64,000 bases of DNA from positions 186,001 through 250,000 of the forward strand of contig QWOQ01000015.1 in the NCBI GenBank assembly GCA_003669585.1. The letters run 5' to 3'. Below are positions 1 to 8,936 of the stretch, piece after piece (positions within the stretch are counted from its first letter, which is position 1; every line of letters begins with the position of its first letter). This DNA comes from Planctomycetota bacterium (GTDB taxonomy: Bacteria > Planctomycetota > Planctomycetia > Pirellulales > UBA1268). The position numbers and the translations under genes are program-made. The notes under the pieces are model-generated. The model did no database searches. It was not told where the DNA came from and saw nothing but the letters and a program-made list of their open reading frames with translations.

Positions 1-71
1 CCGCGCACGATCACAAAGCCATCTCGCTGGTACTGTGCCACTTCGAGGGAATTCAGCAGATAGTGGGGCAT
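1..71 (-). CDS. PhyH-like dioxygenase, N-terminal fragment (cut by window edge)
   Basis: Minus-strand reading from the ATG at 71 gives MPHYLLNSLEVAQYQRDGFV followed by IVRG and then runs off the window. A leading helix followed by Q-x3-DGFV-x-VRG is how phytanoyl-CoA dioxygenase (PhyH) family proteins begin. These are Fe(II)/2-oxoglutarate oxygenases, common in planctomycetes. Only 23 codons are visible, so the iron ligands cannot be checked. It lies downstream of nagA on the same strand, about 97 bases away, and could be the last gene of that cluster. The family call rests on the N-terminal pattern alone. Confidence 0.5.
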   Translation of the reverse strand, partial: MPHYLLNSLEVAQYQRDGFVIVR

Positions 72-168
72 GAAACAGAATCAACGTGTGAAGGTACTTC
101 GAAAGAATGTGTCTTTACAATCTCGCAGTTGCTCCAGTCTACCCGTGGTCGACACGCTTCCAAGAGCG

Positions 169-1095
169 TCAGCATTTCAGAAGTCGGCGAGGATTGGTAA
201 TGGTGATCGCGTCAACATCGATTGGCGAGAGATGCATCGTGCGAAGCAGCACATCACGGGTTGCCTGCATGGAAATGGTTGAACCCACCAGATGAGTTCC
301 TTCGGCGTTCCAGGTTGCGCCGGTGGCATCAACGACAACATCTTGCCCCGCGAGTCGAAAGCGACCAGGCCCCATGCCGGCAGCGCTTGTGGCATCGGTA
401 ACGATCACCGCTCGATCAATTCCAACCGAGTGAAGATAGACCCCGAGAGCTTCGGTTGGAATGTGAATTCCATCCGCAATGAACATCACAAATGGAAGAC
501 TACGGCAGGCAAGCACACGGTGGATGATGTTGTCGTGACGTGGCATGAGTGCCGGGCATCCGTTTCCTAAATGCGTGAAGGATCGAAGACCCGCATCGAC
601 TGCACGAGCGAGGTCTTCACTCGAAGGGTTGCAGTGCCCGGCTGATACACAGATTCCGGCATTGGTGAGCCATTGAGTGACAGCCGCTGCAGGATCGTGT
701 TCGGGAGCAAGCGTGAGCAATGCCACGAGTCCACACCCGGCGTCAACCAAACGCTTCGTGTCTTCTACCGTTGGTCGAATCACATGATCAGATGGGTGGG
801 CTCCGCGATACCCATGTGCGGGATCAATGAAAGGCCCTTCGATGTGAATGCCGCGCACAACGCGTCGCACCACTTCATCTGCCGCATGAAAACGAGCAAT
901 CGCTCCGATACGGTGCGTCATTTCTTCAAGTGAGTCGGTAATAACGGTGGCAAGCACCTGCCCTGCACCATCAAGCAAGAGTCGCTCGCAGCAGGCATGC
1001 AAGGAATCTGCCGTTAGATCGGAGGCATTAAAATCCGTTCCAGCGTACCCGTTGAGCTGTAGGTCAAAAGGGCACGTGTTTGAAAGAAGGCTCAC
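169..1095 (-). CDS. nagA: N-acetylglucosamine-6-phosphate deacetylase
   Basis: 308-residue amidohydrolase expected to deacetylate GlcNAc-6-phosphate to glucosamine-6-phosphate in the cytoplasm. NagA landmarks are present: DLQLNGYAGTDF at 11-22, the metal-site Glu in IHIEGPF (E86), His in SAGH (H154) and FTHLGNG (H175), DGIH at 209-211, and the catalytic Asp in IVTDATSAAG (D234). It is shorter than classical NagA (about 380 residues) because the N-terminal beta-sandwich strand is missing; the protein starts almost directly at the barrel. The start is GTG at 1095, overlapping the nagB stop by 4 bases (GTGA), which implies translational coupling. It would act directly before NagB. Substrate is inferred from family and neighbour. 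Confidence 0.87.
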   Translation of the reverse strand: MSLLSNTCPFDLQLNGYAGTDFNASDLTADSLHACCERLLLDGAGQVLATVITDSLEEMTHRIGAIARFHAADEVVRRVVRGIHIEGPFIDPAHGYRGAHPSDHVIRPTVEDTKRLVDAGCGLVALLTLAPEHDPAAAVTQWLTNAGICVSAGHCNPSSEDLARAVDAGLRSFTHLGNGCPALMPRHDNIIHRVLACRSLPFVMFIADGIHIPTEALGVYLHSVGIDRAVIVTDATSAAGMGPGRFRLAGQDVVVDATGATWNAEGTHLVGSTISMQATRDVLLRTMHLSPIDVDAITITNPRRLLKC

Positions 1096-1859
1096 GCAAT
1101 TCTCCCTGCGGCAATCGTTTTCGGATTTAATTTTGAGGCTGCGGCTGCATCGAGATAAAGCGACGCATTGGAATGTGTGCGCAGGATCGATGCGGGAACC
1201 TGTGGCAACACCGGACCTTCGAGTGAGGCCCGAACGGCTTCACTTTTTCGCTCATCGGGAACCGAGCAGATAATGTGCGTGCTTGCAAGAATTCTCTGTA
1301 CGCTCATCGAGATCGCACGCGTAGGGACCGATTCGAGCGACGCAAACCAACCCTCTTGAGCCTGCTGACGGCGGCACGCTTCATCGAGCGATACCAGTAA
1401 GTAGGCAGCAGTCGTGTTGAAGTCGGCTGGCGGATCGTTAAACGCCACATGGGCATTCTCACCGATGCCAATCATGGAAAGATCAAAATTTCCCTTGGGA
1501 AGAACCGCTTCCAGCCTCGCGGCCTCAGTCTCGAAAGACTGCTGGGCATCGATTTCGTGAAAGCAAAGAGGAGACTGAGCAAGACGGTTGATAAATCGGT
1601 CGAGGAGAAAGCGTCGAAAGCTCGCAGGGTGTTCGCGGGAAATCCCAACATACTCATCGAGATGAAAAACCTCAATCTTTTCCCAAGGCACTTCGGTATG
1701 TCGAGTAAGGCTTTCGAGTACTTCAAACTGGGAAGAACCTGTCGCCACAACAAGCGTCGCGTGTCCACGCGCGGCAACCGCTGCTTGCAGAACTAAAGCC
1801 GATTCGGCAGCAGCAGCGGTTCCCATCGATGGTCGATCGGGATGAAGAATAATGCGCAT
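1092..1859 (-). CDS. nagB: Glucosamine-6-phosphate deaminase
   Basis: 255-residue NagB/6-phosphogluconolactonase-fold enzyme that converts glucosamine-6-phosphate to fructose-6-phosphate and ammonia. Family signatures are HLDEYVG at 66-72 and GIGENAHVAFNDPP at 131-144, where the His of ENAH is the ring-opening residue; classical enzymes read ENGH. The N-terminal VVATGSS phosphate loop is present at 38-43. Length is close to the family norm. It overlaps nagA by 4 bases and lies 41 bases after the metallopeptidase gene, so the two nag genes form a coupled pair. NagA plus NagB feed amino sugar into glycolysis. glmS, the opposing biosynthetic step, lies 31 kb away in the same window. Confidence 0.88.
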   Translation of the reverse strand: MRIILHPDRPSMGTAAAAESALVLQAAVAARGHATLVVATGSSQFEVLESLTRHTEVPWEKIEVFHLDEYVGISREHPASFRRFLLDRFINRLAQSPLCFHEIDAQQSFETEAARLEAVLPKGNFDLSMIGIGENAHVAFNDPPADFNTTAAYLLVSLDEACRRQQAQEGWFASLESVPTRAISMSVQRILASTHIICSVPDERKSEAVRASLEGPVLPQVPASILRTHSNASLYLDAAAASKLNPKTIAAGRIA

Positions 1860-1900
1860 AGCGACTCACAGAAAAAGGGATAGAGAATCGTGAACGGGGC

Positions 1901-2767
1901 TCAAGGGTCGTCAACTTCAAAGGCACGGTCCATCAATGAGGGATCACCAGTTTTGTATCCATACAGAAACCATCGCATACGCTGTTCGCTTGTGCCGTGC
2001 GTAAATGAATCTGGCACAACGTAGCCCTGCGACTGTTTTTGTATGGCGTCATCACCAATAGCAGCTGCCGCATGGACGGCTTCGCGAATGTCTTCTTCGT
2101 CAACAACTCCTTTATACTTTGCAACGTTGTGTGCCCAGACACCAGCAAGAAAGTCTGCTTGCAGTTCCATTCGCACTGATATTTTGTTGTAGTCACGATC
2201 AGAAATTCTTCCTCGCATGGCCTGCACCTTTTCAGCGATACCGAGTTGATTCTGCACGTGATGACCTATTTCATGAGCGATTACGTAGGCTTGCGCAAAG
2301 TCACCTGGAGCCCCAAAGCGTCGTCGCAATTCTTCGTAAAACGCCAAATCGATGTAGACCTTCTGATCGAGCGGGCAATAGAAGGGACCGGAAGCGGCGC
2401 TTGCCAAACCGCAAGCACTTTTGACCTGTCCGGTAAACAGAACAAGCGTCGGTGGCGAATACGGTTTCAAAAATGACGTTGGAAAAATCGTTCCCCAGAC
2501 ATCTTCGGTGTCGGCGAGCACAACCGAAACGAACTGCTTCAACTCATCATTTTCGTTTTGGTCTGGAGAAACGGGTTGCTGCGGTGCTGGTTGCGGACCG
2601 ACAAGTTCAGGAATATTGTGAAGCAACTCTTGCGGGCTGACACCGAGGAACAGCAGCACCAAAAGCAGAACTATGGTTCCAATGCCTCCGCGAAGAACCA
2701 TCGGACCAGCAACAACTCGTCTGCGATCTTCGACGTTCTCGCTCTGTCGACGCCCTTCCCAACGCAT
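1901..2767 (-). CDS. Neutral zinc metallopeptidase (YpfJ/KPN_02809 family)
   Basis: 288-residue membrane-anchored protein with a charged N-terminus, one hydrophobic segment at about 30-43, a proline/glutamine-rich linker, and a zincin domain with HEIGHH at 165-170. A downstream LQADFLAGVWAH motif probably supplies the third zinc ligand. This architecture matches the putative neutral zinc metallopeptidase family. The physiological substrate of the family is not established. The gene sits between the MFS transporter and nagB on the same strand. That may be incidental, since these proteases turn up in many contexts. Length is normal for the family. Confidence 0.85.
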   Translation of the reverse strand: MRWEGRRQSENVEDRRRVVAGPMVLRGGIGTIVLLLVLLFLGVSPQELLHNIPELVGPQPAPQQPVSPDQNENDELKQFVSVVLADTEDVWGTIFPTSFLKPYSPPTLVLFTGQVKSACGLASAASGPFYCPLDQKVYIDLAFYEELRRRFGAPGDFAQAYVIAHEIGHHVQNQLGIAEKVQAMRGRISDRDYNKISVRMELQADFLAGVWAHNVAKYKGVVDEEDIREAVHAAAAIGDDAIQKQSQGYVVPDSFTHGTSEQRMRWFLYGYKTGDPSLMDRAFEVDDP

Positions 2768-2806
2768 GAATGGTTCGCTTTCAAAAATAGATGAACGTCG
2801 GAAGGA

Positions 2807-4216
2807 TTAATCTTCCGGCAGCGGTTGGCCCTTGGTTTCTGGCAAAAATACGAGGGCGACCAGTCCTAAAAGAAATATCACGCTCATATAGGAGCAGGCA
2901 TTGCGAAATGCCACGAGCTTCGCCTCGGGAGTAATGGCTCCTGCTTTGAGAATCGCCTGCAGGCTGCCGAGTGTAAAAGGACCGCTCGCGGCCAGAAAGC
3001 GGCCGACATTGTAGCAAAAACTCGTACCGGTACTCCGCAGGCTCGTTGGAAAGAGTTCCGGCAGGTAGATCGCAAAACCTGCAAACAGACTGAGCTGACA
3101 GCCGCCCATAATCGCGCTCATCCAGATGTCGTTGCGGCCGTTAAAAAATTGAAAGTAACCGACCGTGGCCAACAGCGCCGCGACAAAAGCAATTGCAAAA
3201 GAGGGTTTGCGTCCGATTCGCTGAGCCATGCGTGTAAAAATCAGCATGCCACAAAAAGCCCCAATATTTTGAACGATTGAATTCACACCAATCCAAAAAG
3301 TTTTGTGACCGGCGATATCCCCTTCAGGGACACCCTCGGCGAGCAGCGATCTGGCCATGACGTCGCCAACGAGTTCGGGGCTAAAAAAACCGATGCCCCA
3401 AAGTCCAATCACTCCAGAGACGCAAAGCATCATGCCTGCCACAGCTCGGCTGCGCCAGCGAACATCGCCGAGCAATGCTGCATAGGAACCAAACTTGACG
3501 CCAAGAGCCATGCCGGCTGCTCGTGCAGTCACCCATTTTTCAGGCTCCTTGAGTCGCACCTGAATAAAGACGCAAAGAAACGCAGGAATCGAACCGACCA
3601 GAAACATATATTTCCATGCCGATCCAGGATCGATCACTCGAATCGATTCAAGATGCCCCAGAGACATGCTCACGATGCCAGCGGTAATATTGCCAAGCGC
3701 CGAGAGCGCCTGTAATAAACCCAAAGCGCCGGTTCGAGCCCGATCGGGAAGCGTGTCTGCAACGAGTGCAACGGCAAGTCCGAAGACGCCGCCCACACCT
3801 AAGCCGGTCAGAAAGCGGAAGATTGCAAAATCGATCCAGCCTTTTGAAAATGCGGAAAGGCCTGTACATAGGGAGTAAATAAGCACTGTCAACGTGAGCA
3901 TTTTTGCGCGACCCAGACGGTCTCCAAGAGATCCAAAGATCAGACCGCCCATGGCCCATCCCGCCACAAAAATGCTCGTGGCATAACCGCCGTAGGTAAT
4001 TGGATCCATTCCCGGAGGCAACAACGCTTTCATGGCCGATCCTCGTGCCAACAAAAAGAGCTGCTGATCGAGGCAGTCGAAGAGCCATGCCAGTGACGCG
4101 ATGGAAAACACAAACCAGTGGTAGCTCGTTAGGCCGCTGTACCATGCTCCGAGAGGGACTTCGACAGCAGATCGTGGAGAGGGATCGGATGAGTGCGTGC
4201 GGGGTAAGTCGGCCAT
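2807..4216 (-). CDS. MFS transporter, sugar/acid transporter type
   Basis: 469-residue integral membrane protein with about 12 predicted hydrophobic segments. The signature loop between TM2 and TM3 (GSLGDRLGRAKML) is present, with a second-half equivalent MAQRIGRKPSFAI, and the C-terminus ends LPETKGQPLPED; PETKG is typical of sugar-porter-like MFS members. It is a secondary transporter of the inner membrane. The start at 4216 lies 17 bases after the stop of the isomerase-like gene, so the two are probably co-transcribed. Context suggests it imports the substrate of the neighbouring enzymes, but the substrate is unknown. Confidence 0.85.
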   Translation of the reverse strand: MADLPRTHSSDPSPRSAVEVPLGAWYSGLTSYHWFVFSIASLAWLFDCLDQQLFLLARGSAMKALLPPGMDPITYGGYATSIFVAGWAMGGLIFGSLGDRLGRAKMLTLTVLIYSLCTGLSAFSKGWIDFAIFRFLTGLGVGGVFGLAVALVADTLPDRARTGALGLLQALSALGNITAGIVSMSLGHLESIRVIDPGSAWKYMFLVGSIPAFLCVFIQVRLKEPEKWVTARAAGMALGVKFGSYAALLGDVRWRSRAVAGMMLCVSGVIGLWGIGFFSPELVGDVMARSLLAEGVPEGDIAGHKTFWIGVNSIVQNIGAFCGMLIFTRMAQRIGRKPSFAIAFVAALLATVGYFQFFNGRNDIWMSAIMGGCQLSLFAGFAIYLPELFPTSLRSTGTSFCYNVGRFLAASGPFTLGSLQAILKAGAITPEAKLVAFRNACSYMSVIFLLGLVALVFLPETKGQPLPED

Positions 4217-4233
4217 AGGAATAGTAGTTTCCG

Positions 4234-5061
4234 TTATCGCAGTTCGGACTCGACGCGTTGCATGTACGCAATGCTTTCATGGGCTATTCGCTCAGGTCCC
4301 GGAGCATAGTCGAATACCTCGACGCTCACCCAACCGGCGTATTGAGTCGCCGCAAGAGCCTTCAAAATAGGAGTAAAGTCGGTGTCTCCAAATCCAGGAC
4401 CCAAAAGATTCGGATCGTTGGCATGAAAGTGTTGGGTGCATTCGGCATGATCTGTAATGAGCTTCACAATCGGGATCGACTCGCTTGACATCGCTTTGAC
4501 ATCCAGATGAAGACGAACGTGTGGCGAACCGATCCGATTGATGATGGCTACAGTGTCATGCGCAGTATTCAGAAAATCGGTTTCGGATGGAGCCAGCGGC
4601 TCAAGAGCCACAACGGTGTTGGTCGTTCGTAAAATCGGCTCAACGCGTTGAATGACATCGACAAAATATTCGACCGCCTGTGCGTGTGACACTCCCGGCA
4701 GAAGGTTTCGCTGCTTGGGAGAACCAAAGACGAGTACTCGTCCACCGAGGTCTGAGGCGAGGTGTGCAAGTTGCCCAAGATACTCTGCGGTCATCGCACG
4801 AAGGTGCGAATCGGGATGAGTCACATACAGTCCCTCTGTTTTTGCCAGCAGCCAGTGGAGCCCGATGCACTCAAGTCCTGCAGACTCAACAGTGCTGCGA
4901 ATGGTGCGACGGGCCGAGGCATCAAGTTCTTCTGCTCGGTGACACAGGGTAAAGGGAGCAATTTCCAGTCCTGTATAACCACATTCGGCCGCAAGCCTGC
5001 AGGCACGATCCAGTGGCCAGTCACCGAAAGTTTCATTGCAAATGGCATAACGAAATGACAT
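4234..5061 (-). CDS. Sugar phosphate isomerase/epimerase (xylose isomerase-like TIM barrel)
   Basis: 275-residue cytoplasmic protein of the AP endonuclease 2/xylose isomerase-like barrel superfamily. It begins MSFRYAICNETFGDWPLDRA and contains YTGLEIAPFTL, VALEPLAP, VRLHLDVKAM and HFHANDPN, matching the metal-binding Glu, Asp and His positions of the family. Such proteins isomerise, epimerise or dehydrate keto-sugars. I chose the ATG at 5061 because GAGGAG lies just upstream and because residues encoded further upstream look non-native. It is 37 bases from the Gfo/Idh gene and 17 from the MFS gene. A Gfo/Idh oxidoreductase plus such an isomerase is a standard pairing in inositol or unusual-sugar catabolism. 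Confidence 0.85.
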   Translation of the reverse strand: MSFRYAICNETFGDWPLDRACRLAAECGYTGLEIAPFTLCHRAEELDASARRTIRSTVESAGLECIGLHWLLAKTEGLYVTHPDSHLRAMTAEYLGQLAHLASDLGGRVLVFGSPKQRNLLPGVSHAQAVEYFVDVIQRVEPILRTTNTVVALEPLAPSETDFLNTAHDTVAIINRIGSPHVRLHLDVKAMSSESIPIVKLITDHAECTQHFHANDPNLLGPGFGDTDFTPILKALAATQYAGWVSVEVFDYAPGPERIAHESIAYMQRVESELR

Positions 5062-5098
5062 GAAAGAGAGCTCCTCAGTGTGAAAAGAGAAAGACGAG

Positions 5099-6187
5099 TT
5101 AGAGCACAGGATCGTGAACTTTCGACAATTTTCCAGTGCGAGCGGAGGTGTAACAGGCCTCCACCACAGCAACCGCCTTGCGTCCCTCAAATCCATCGAG
5201 CGGCGGCTTTTGTCCGGTCCGTAAAGCCGTTACAAATTCTTCAAAGTTACGTGTGTGATTTGAATAATTGATGGCCATTGGATCGGCTGCACCGCCAGAA
5301 GAGGTACTGGAAGTTGAAAACTTCACGCGTGTTGCCTCATCTTCGACATCTTCGGTTCGAAATCGCCAGGCGACCAATTGTTCCTCGAGAATCTCGGCAG
5401 TCCCATCGCGACCTCCAACTTGGATTCGACGCAAGTGCCCTGGCCACATGCTCGTTGCAGCAAGAATTTGTCCGAGAGCACCATTTTTGAATCGTACGAT
5501 CGCCACGCAGGTGTCCTCAACCTCGAGTTGTTGTGCGTCATGTCCTCGAATCGCAGAAATTGCAACGACGCTTTCAACAGGATTCTCATGCGGCAAAAGA
5601 CCTGGAGTTGCAGCTTGAGTAATCCAGATGAGAGCGTCGACCCCATGAATAGACTGATTCATGAGCGCTCCCCCGCCATCGAGTGCTCTGGTTCCTTGCC
5701 AGCGTCCTGCTCCGTAATAAGCATCTTCTCGCCACCACGGTACGGAGGTGGCCAGCACTGCAAGGGAGCCAAATCGTCCTGCCGCTGCCGCATCGCGAAC
5801 AGCTTTCACAACAGGATTAAATCGCTGCGGAAAAATCGCGCCCAGTGTGATTCCTGTGTGTGCAACCACTTTGAGCATGCGATCGACGCGTTTCAGCGAA
5901 ATTTCGAGGGGCTTTTCGCAAATCACGTGAATGCCTTTTCGCGCAGCGGCAACGACTGCCTCATAGTGCGCACCCGATGGAGTTGCTACCGTTACAAAGT
6001 CGGGTTTTTCACGGGAGAGCATTTTTTTGAAATCGCTATACCACGTGCATCCAAACTGGGACTGAAAGGTGAGTCCCTTCTCTTCGGTGCGACAACTTGC
6101 CGCAACGAGTTCAACGCCCTCAATGTCCTGGAGTGCGCGGGCGTGCATGCCTGCGATTGCTCCGATGCCAAGAATGGCCGCTCGCAT
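5099..6187 (-). CDS. Gfo/Idh/MocA family NAD(P)-dependent oxidoreductase
   Basis: 362-residue enzyme. The N-terminal Rossmann domain has the glycine-rich turn in AILGIGAIAGMHARAL and the family's EKP signature in HVICEKPLEI (EKP at 91-93). The C-terminal substrate domain contains GGGALMNQSIHGVDALIWI, with the usual catalytic-region His. It should oxidise or reduce a sugar or cyclitol hydroxyl using NAD(P). The start is at 6187 because GAGAGGAAT precedes it at the right distance; an upstream ATG would only add a short tail. It follows the DHDPS-like gene on the same strand. No Tat signal is seen, unlike many planctomycete members, so it is probably cytoplasmic. Confidence 0.87.
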   Translation of the reverse strand: MRAAILGIGAIAGMHARALQDIEGVELVAASCRTEEKGLTFQSQFGCTWYSDFKKMLSREKPDFVTVATPSGAHYEAVVAAARKGIHVICEKPLEISLKRVDRMLKVVAHTGITLGAIFPQRFNPVVKAVRDAAAAGRFGSLAVLATSVPWWREDAYYGAGRWQGTRALDGGGALMNQSIHGVDALIWITQAATPGLLPHENPVESVVAISAIRGHDAQQLEVEDTCVAIVRFKNGALGQILAATSMWPGHLRRIQVGGRDGTAEILEEQLVAWRFRTEDVEDEATRVKFSTSSTSSGGAADPMAINYSNHTRNFEEFVTALRTGQKPPLDGFEGRKAVAVVEACYTSARTGKLSKVHDPVL

Positions 6188-6317
6188 GGAAAGAATTCCT
6201 CTCAGAAAACATGAAAGAATCACTCACAGAATATCGGAAGTCTGTCGATGAGATACCTCTTCGGCAAGCGACTATCGGTGATTGGCCCGTTGAAATCGTT
6301 CTTGGATCGATACAAAA

Positions 6318-7268
6318 TCATGCATGCACTGCGCGTTCGATCCGATCAAGCAGAAGTTTAAGAATTGGAAAATCAGAATCTGGTCGCCGCGACGAATGCG
6401 GATGCGAACAAGGAGAGGCAATCCTGCGTCGAAGAAAAAGTGTTTGAGCAATTGAGTGTTTGTACGCCGGTACAGGAAAACGAAATGCAAAATCACCGAA
6501 AGCCTGCAGGGCATCGTTGAGAGTATTCCAGCGAGGATCGCAGCTGGCAAACCATTTGTCGCGCTGCGCAAAAGCCTCCGGCCACGCTGCAGAAAGTCCG
6601 AGAAGATAATCGCTTCCCCAGCGAATCATATCGATCGCCAAATCATTTCCCGTAAGAACAATAAACTCGTGTCGCACTCGATCTCGAACAACGAGACGAT
6701 TCCATTCGGCGTGACGTTCGAGAGACGAATGTTTTGCACCGATGCACTGCCGAATACCGAGAAGTGATTCGTAGGCAGCAAGCGACACAATACGTCCGTA
6801 GGAAACAAAGGTTGTGCTGAGTTCAAATGCCAGAAAGCGATCGCAGACAGCCCCAATCCGTGTCATGGAATTGAGCCACTCGTCATCGTTGTGGCCACAA
6901 AGCCCCCACGACGGAAAAACGATTGGTAACGCATGTTCTCGAGAGATGGCGTCGATGTGTCGGTGATACGCATCGGCGTTAAAATCATCCTCGGGACGAT
7001 CGTCCACAAATGCTCCGGCGACAAACGGCTGATCGGGGCCGAGTATTTCTCGCGTGCGAGTGAGAACAAGTTGCACTGTTTCCGGCGTGAGAATCTGTAC
7101 GTACCCTGTATCCATATTCACTGCCGGTATGATCCCGGATTCAACCGTGGCAACGAGAAGTCTCTCGAATGATTGCCAGTCGACTTGCCCACCAAGAATT
7201 GGAAGAAGCACTGCCGAGTGTCCTTTCACCGTTCGCCCGGGCTGCTCGCGAGGGAGTGTTGCATTCAT
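6318..7268 (-). CDS. Dihydrodipicolinate synthase-like aldolase
   Basis: 316-residue DapA/NanA-type class I aldolase homologue. The N-terminus GHSAVLLPILGGQVDWQSFERLLVATVESG matches the first barrel strands, VNMDTGYVQILTPET corresponds to the G-x-x-G substrate region, and K179 in CIGAKHSS sits where the Schiff-base lysine is expected. The canonical catalytic Tyr is less clear, so this is not lysine-biosynthetic DapA. The likely role is retro-aldol cleavage or dehydration of a sugar acid. It is the first gene of the leftward cluster. A 210-base gap separates it from the divergent OYE gene and presumably holds both promoters. Confidence 0.75.
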   Translation of the reverse strand: MNATLPREQPGRTVKGHSAVLLPILGGQVDWQSFERLLVATVESGIIPAVNMDTGYVQILTPETVQLVLTRTREILGPDQPFVAGAFVDDRPEDDFNADAYHRHIDAISREHALPIVFPSWGLCGHNDDEWLNSMTRIGAVCDRFLAFELSTTFVSYGRIVSLAAYESLLGIRQCIGAKHSSLERHAEWNRLVVRDRVRHEFIVLTGNDLAIDMIRWGSDYLLGLSAAWPEAFAQRDKWFASCDPRWNTLNDALQAFGDFAFRFPVPAYKHSIAQTLFLRRRIASPCSHPHSSRRPDSDFPILKLLLDRIERAVHA

Positions 7269-7478
7269 GGAGGAACCTCAGTTTCTTTATAAATAGCGAG
7301 GCAGCAGAAGGGGTATTGCTCGCAAGAGCCGCCGAATTCGATGCGAATAAAAATCCCTGTACAAGTTTTTGCAAACGCGCAATCTCTCAAAGAGTTGTGA
7401 GGCGTTCTTGCTATTGTAAATATCCCAATACGTTACCAGTTCGTATCATTCAGCATTCCTCGGAATACATTCACACTC

Positions 7479-8921
7479 ATGTTTCCACGCATTGCCCGCT
7501 ACCGCACCGTTGATGAAGTGATTGAGCGTTTCAAGGAACTGTCGATTGATCTTCCGATCGATCACGAAGTGCTCACCGCAGAGAGTGGATCTCCACTGGC
7601 CTCACCGTTGACCATGGGATCTATCACAGCAGGAAACCGGTTTGTGATTCATCCCATGGAAGGTTGGGATGCGACGAGTGATGGTCTGCCAACTGAGCCG
7701 CTCCTGCGACGTTGGAGGCGATTTGGTATTAGCGGTGCGAAATGTATCTGGGGGGGAGAAGCCGTTGCAGTCGTTCCGCAGGGCAGGGCTCATCCACATC
7801 AACTCGAGGCCAGCAGGCTCGGCACGCTCGGCATGCAGCAACTGTGCAGCCTTGTGCACACGGCGCATCGCGAGAAGTTCGGCACGGATGAGGATCTTGT
7901 CGTCGCACTGCAACTGACGCATTCAGGTCGCTACGCGAGGCCGACCGTGGCGGGAGCCTCGCCGCGAATCGCCTATCATCATCCTGTGCTCGACTCGGAA
8001 ATGGCCATTTCGTCAAAAGGTGATCCAAGAATCGTCTCTGATCAGGAGATTGAAAAAGAGGGAGGCATCATCGATACATTCGTGTGTGCGGCAGAAAATG
8101 CCTCTGCTGCCGGCTTTGATATGGTCGACGTGAAGGCCTGTCATAGCTATCTGATCCACGAGTTTCTTTCGGCACGACGGCGTCCCGGAAGATGGGGAGG
8201 CGATTTCGAAGGGCGCACGCGATTGCTCTGTTCGATTGTTGAGCGGATTCGGGAACGAGTTCCTCGACTCGCGATCGGAGTTCGGCTTTCGATCTTTGAT
8301 ACCGTGCCGTGGCGAAAAACTTTTAATCGCGGTGAACCACTCATTGGCAAGAATGAGGAATACGACTGCGGATTCGGAATCAATATTCACAGCCCTCATG
8401 AGATTGATCTGGCCGAACCGATCGAACTTGTTCGACGACTTCGAGACCTTGGAGTCGTTGCGGTCAACCTCACCGCGGGCAGTCCCTATAACTCACCACA
8501 CATTTCACGGCCGGCACTCTTTCCTCCTTCGGATGGCTATCCGCCGCCGGAAGATCCGCTGATTGGTGTCGCAAGACAGATTCACGCTGCCCGAAAAGTG
8601 AAGCAGGCCGTTGAAGGAATCGTCACGGTGGGAACAGCCTACACATATCTCCAGGAATACCTTCCTCACGTTGCACAGGCAACGGTTCGATCTGGATGGA
8701 TTGACGCAGTTGGACTCGGACGAATGGTGCTGTCGTATCCAGAATTTCCGACAGATATTCTCACCTCAGGAAAGCTTGCTCGCACGAGCATTTGTCGCAC
8801 GTTCAGCGACTGTACTTCCGGTCCTCGAAACGGCCTCGCTTCGGGTTGCTATCCACTCGACGAGTATTACAAACGTTCGCCCGACGGTGAATCACTCCGC
8901 GCGATCAAATCCCGTGAGTAG
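7479..8921 (+). CDS. NADH:flavin oxidoreductase (Old Yellow Enzyme family)
   Basis: 480-residue FMN TIM-barrel protein. Family segments include ASPLTMGSITAGNRFVIHPMEGWDATSDG near the N-terminus, LQLTHSGRYARP, VDVKACHSYLIHEFLSARRR followed by WGGDFEGRTRLL, and GIVTVGTAYTYLQEYL with AVGLGRMVLSYPEFP near the C-terminus. It lacks the C-terminal FeS/NADPH domain of 2,4-dienoyl-CoA reductases, so it is a single-domain ene-reductase or demethylase-like enzyme. The start at 7479 is the first ATG and leaves the conserved N-terminus intact. It is transcribed divergently from the sugar cluster and may share regulation with it. Substrate unknown. Confidence 0.85.
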   Translation: MFPRIARYRTVDEVIERFKELSIDLPIDHEVLTAESGSPLASPLTMGSITAGNRFVIHPMEGWDATSDGLPTEPLLRRWRRFGISGAKCIWGGEAVAVVPQGRAHPHQLEASRLGTLGMQQLCSLVHTAHREKFGTDEDLVVALQLTHSGRYARPTVAGASPRIAYHHPVLDSEMAISSKGDPRIVSDQEIEKEGGIIDTFVCAAENASAAGFDMVDVKACHSYLIHEFLSARRRPGRWGGDFEGRTRLLCSIVERIRERVPRLAIGVRLSIFDTVPWRKTFNRGEPLIGKNEEYDCGFGINIHSPHEIDLAEPIELVRRLRDLGVVAVNLTAGSPYNSPHISRPALFPPSDGYPPPEDPLIGVARQIHAARKVKQAVEGIVTVGTAYTYLQEYLPHVAQATVRSGWIDAVGLGRMVLSYPEFPTDILTSGKLARTSICRTFSDCTSGPRNGLASGCYPLDEYYKRSPDGESLRAIKSRE

Positions 8922-8936
8922 CATTGGAGATCTATC

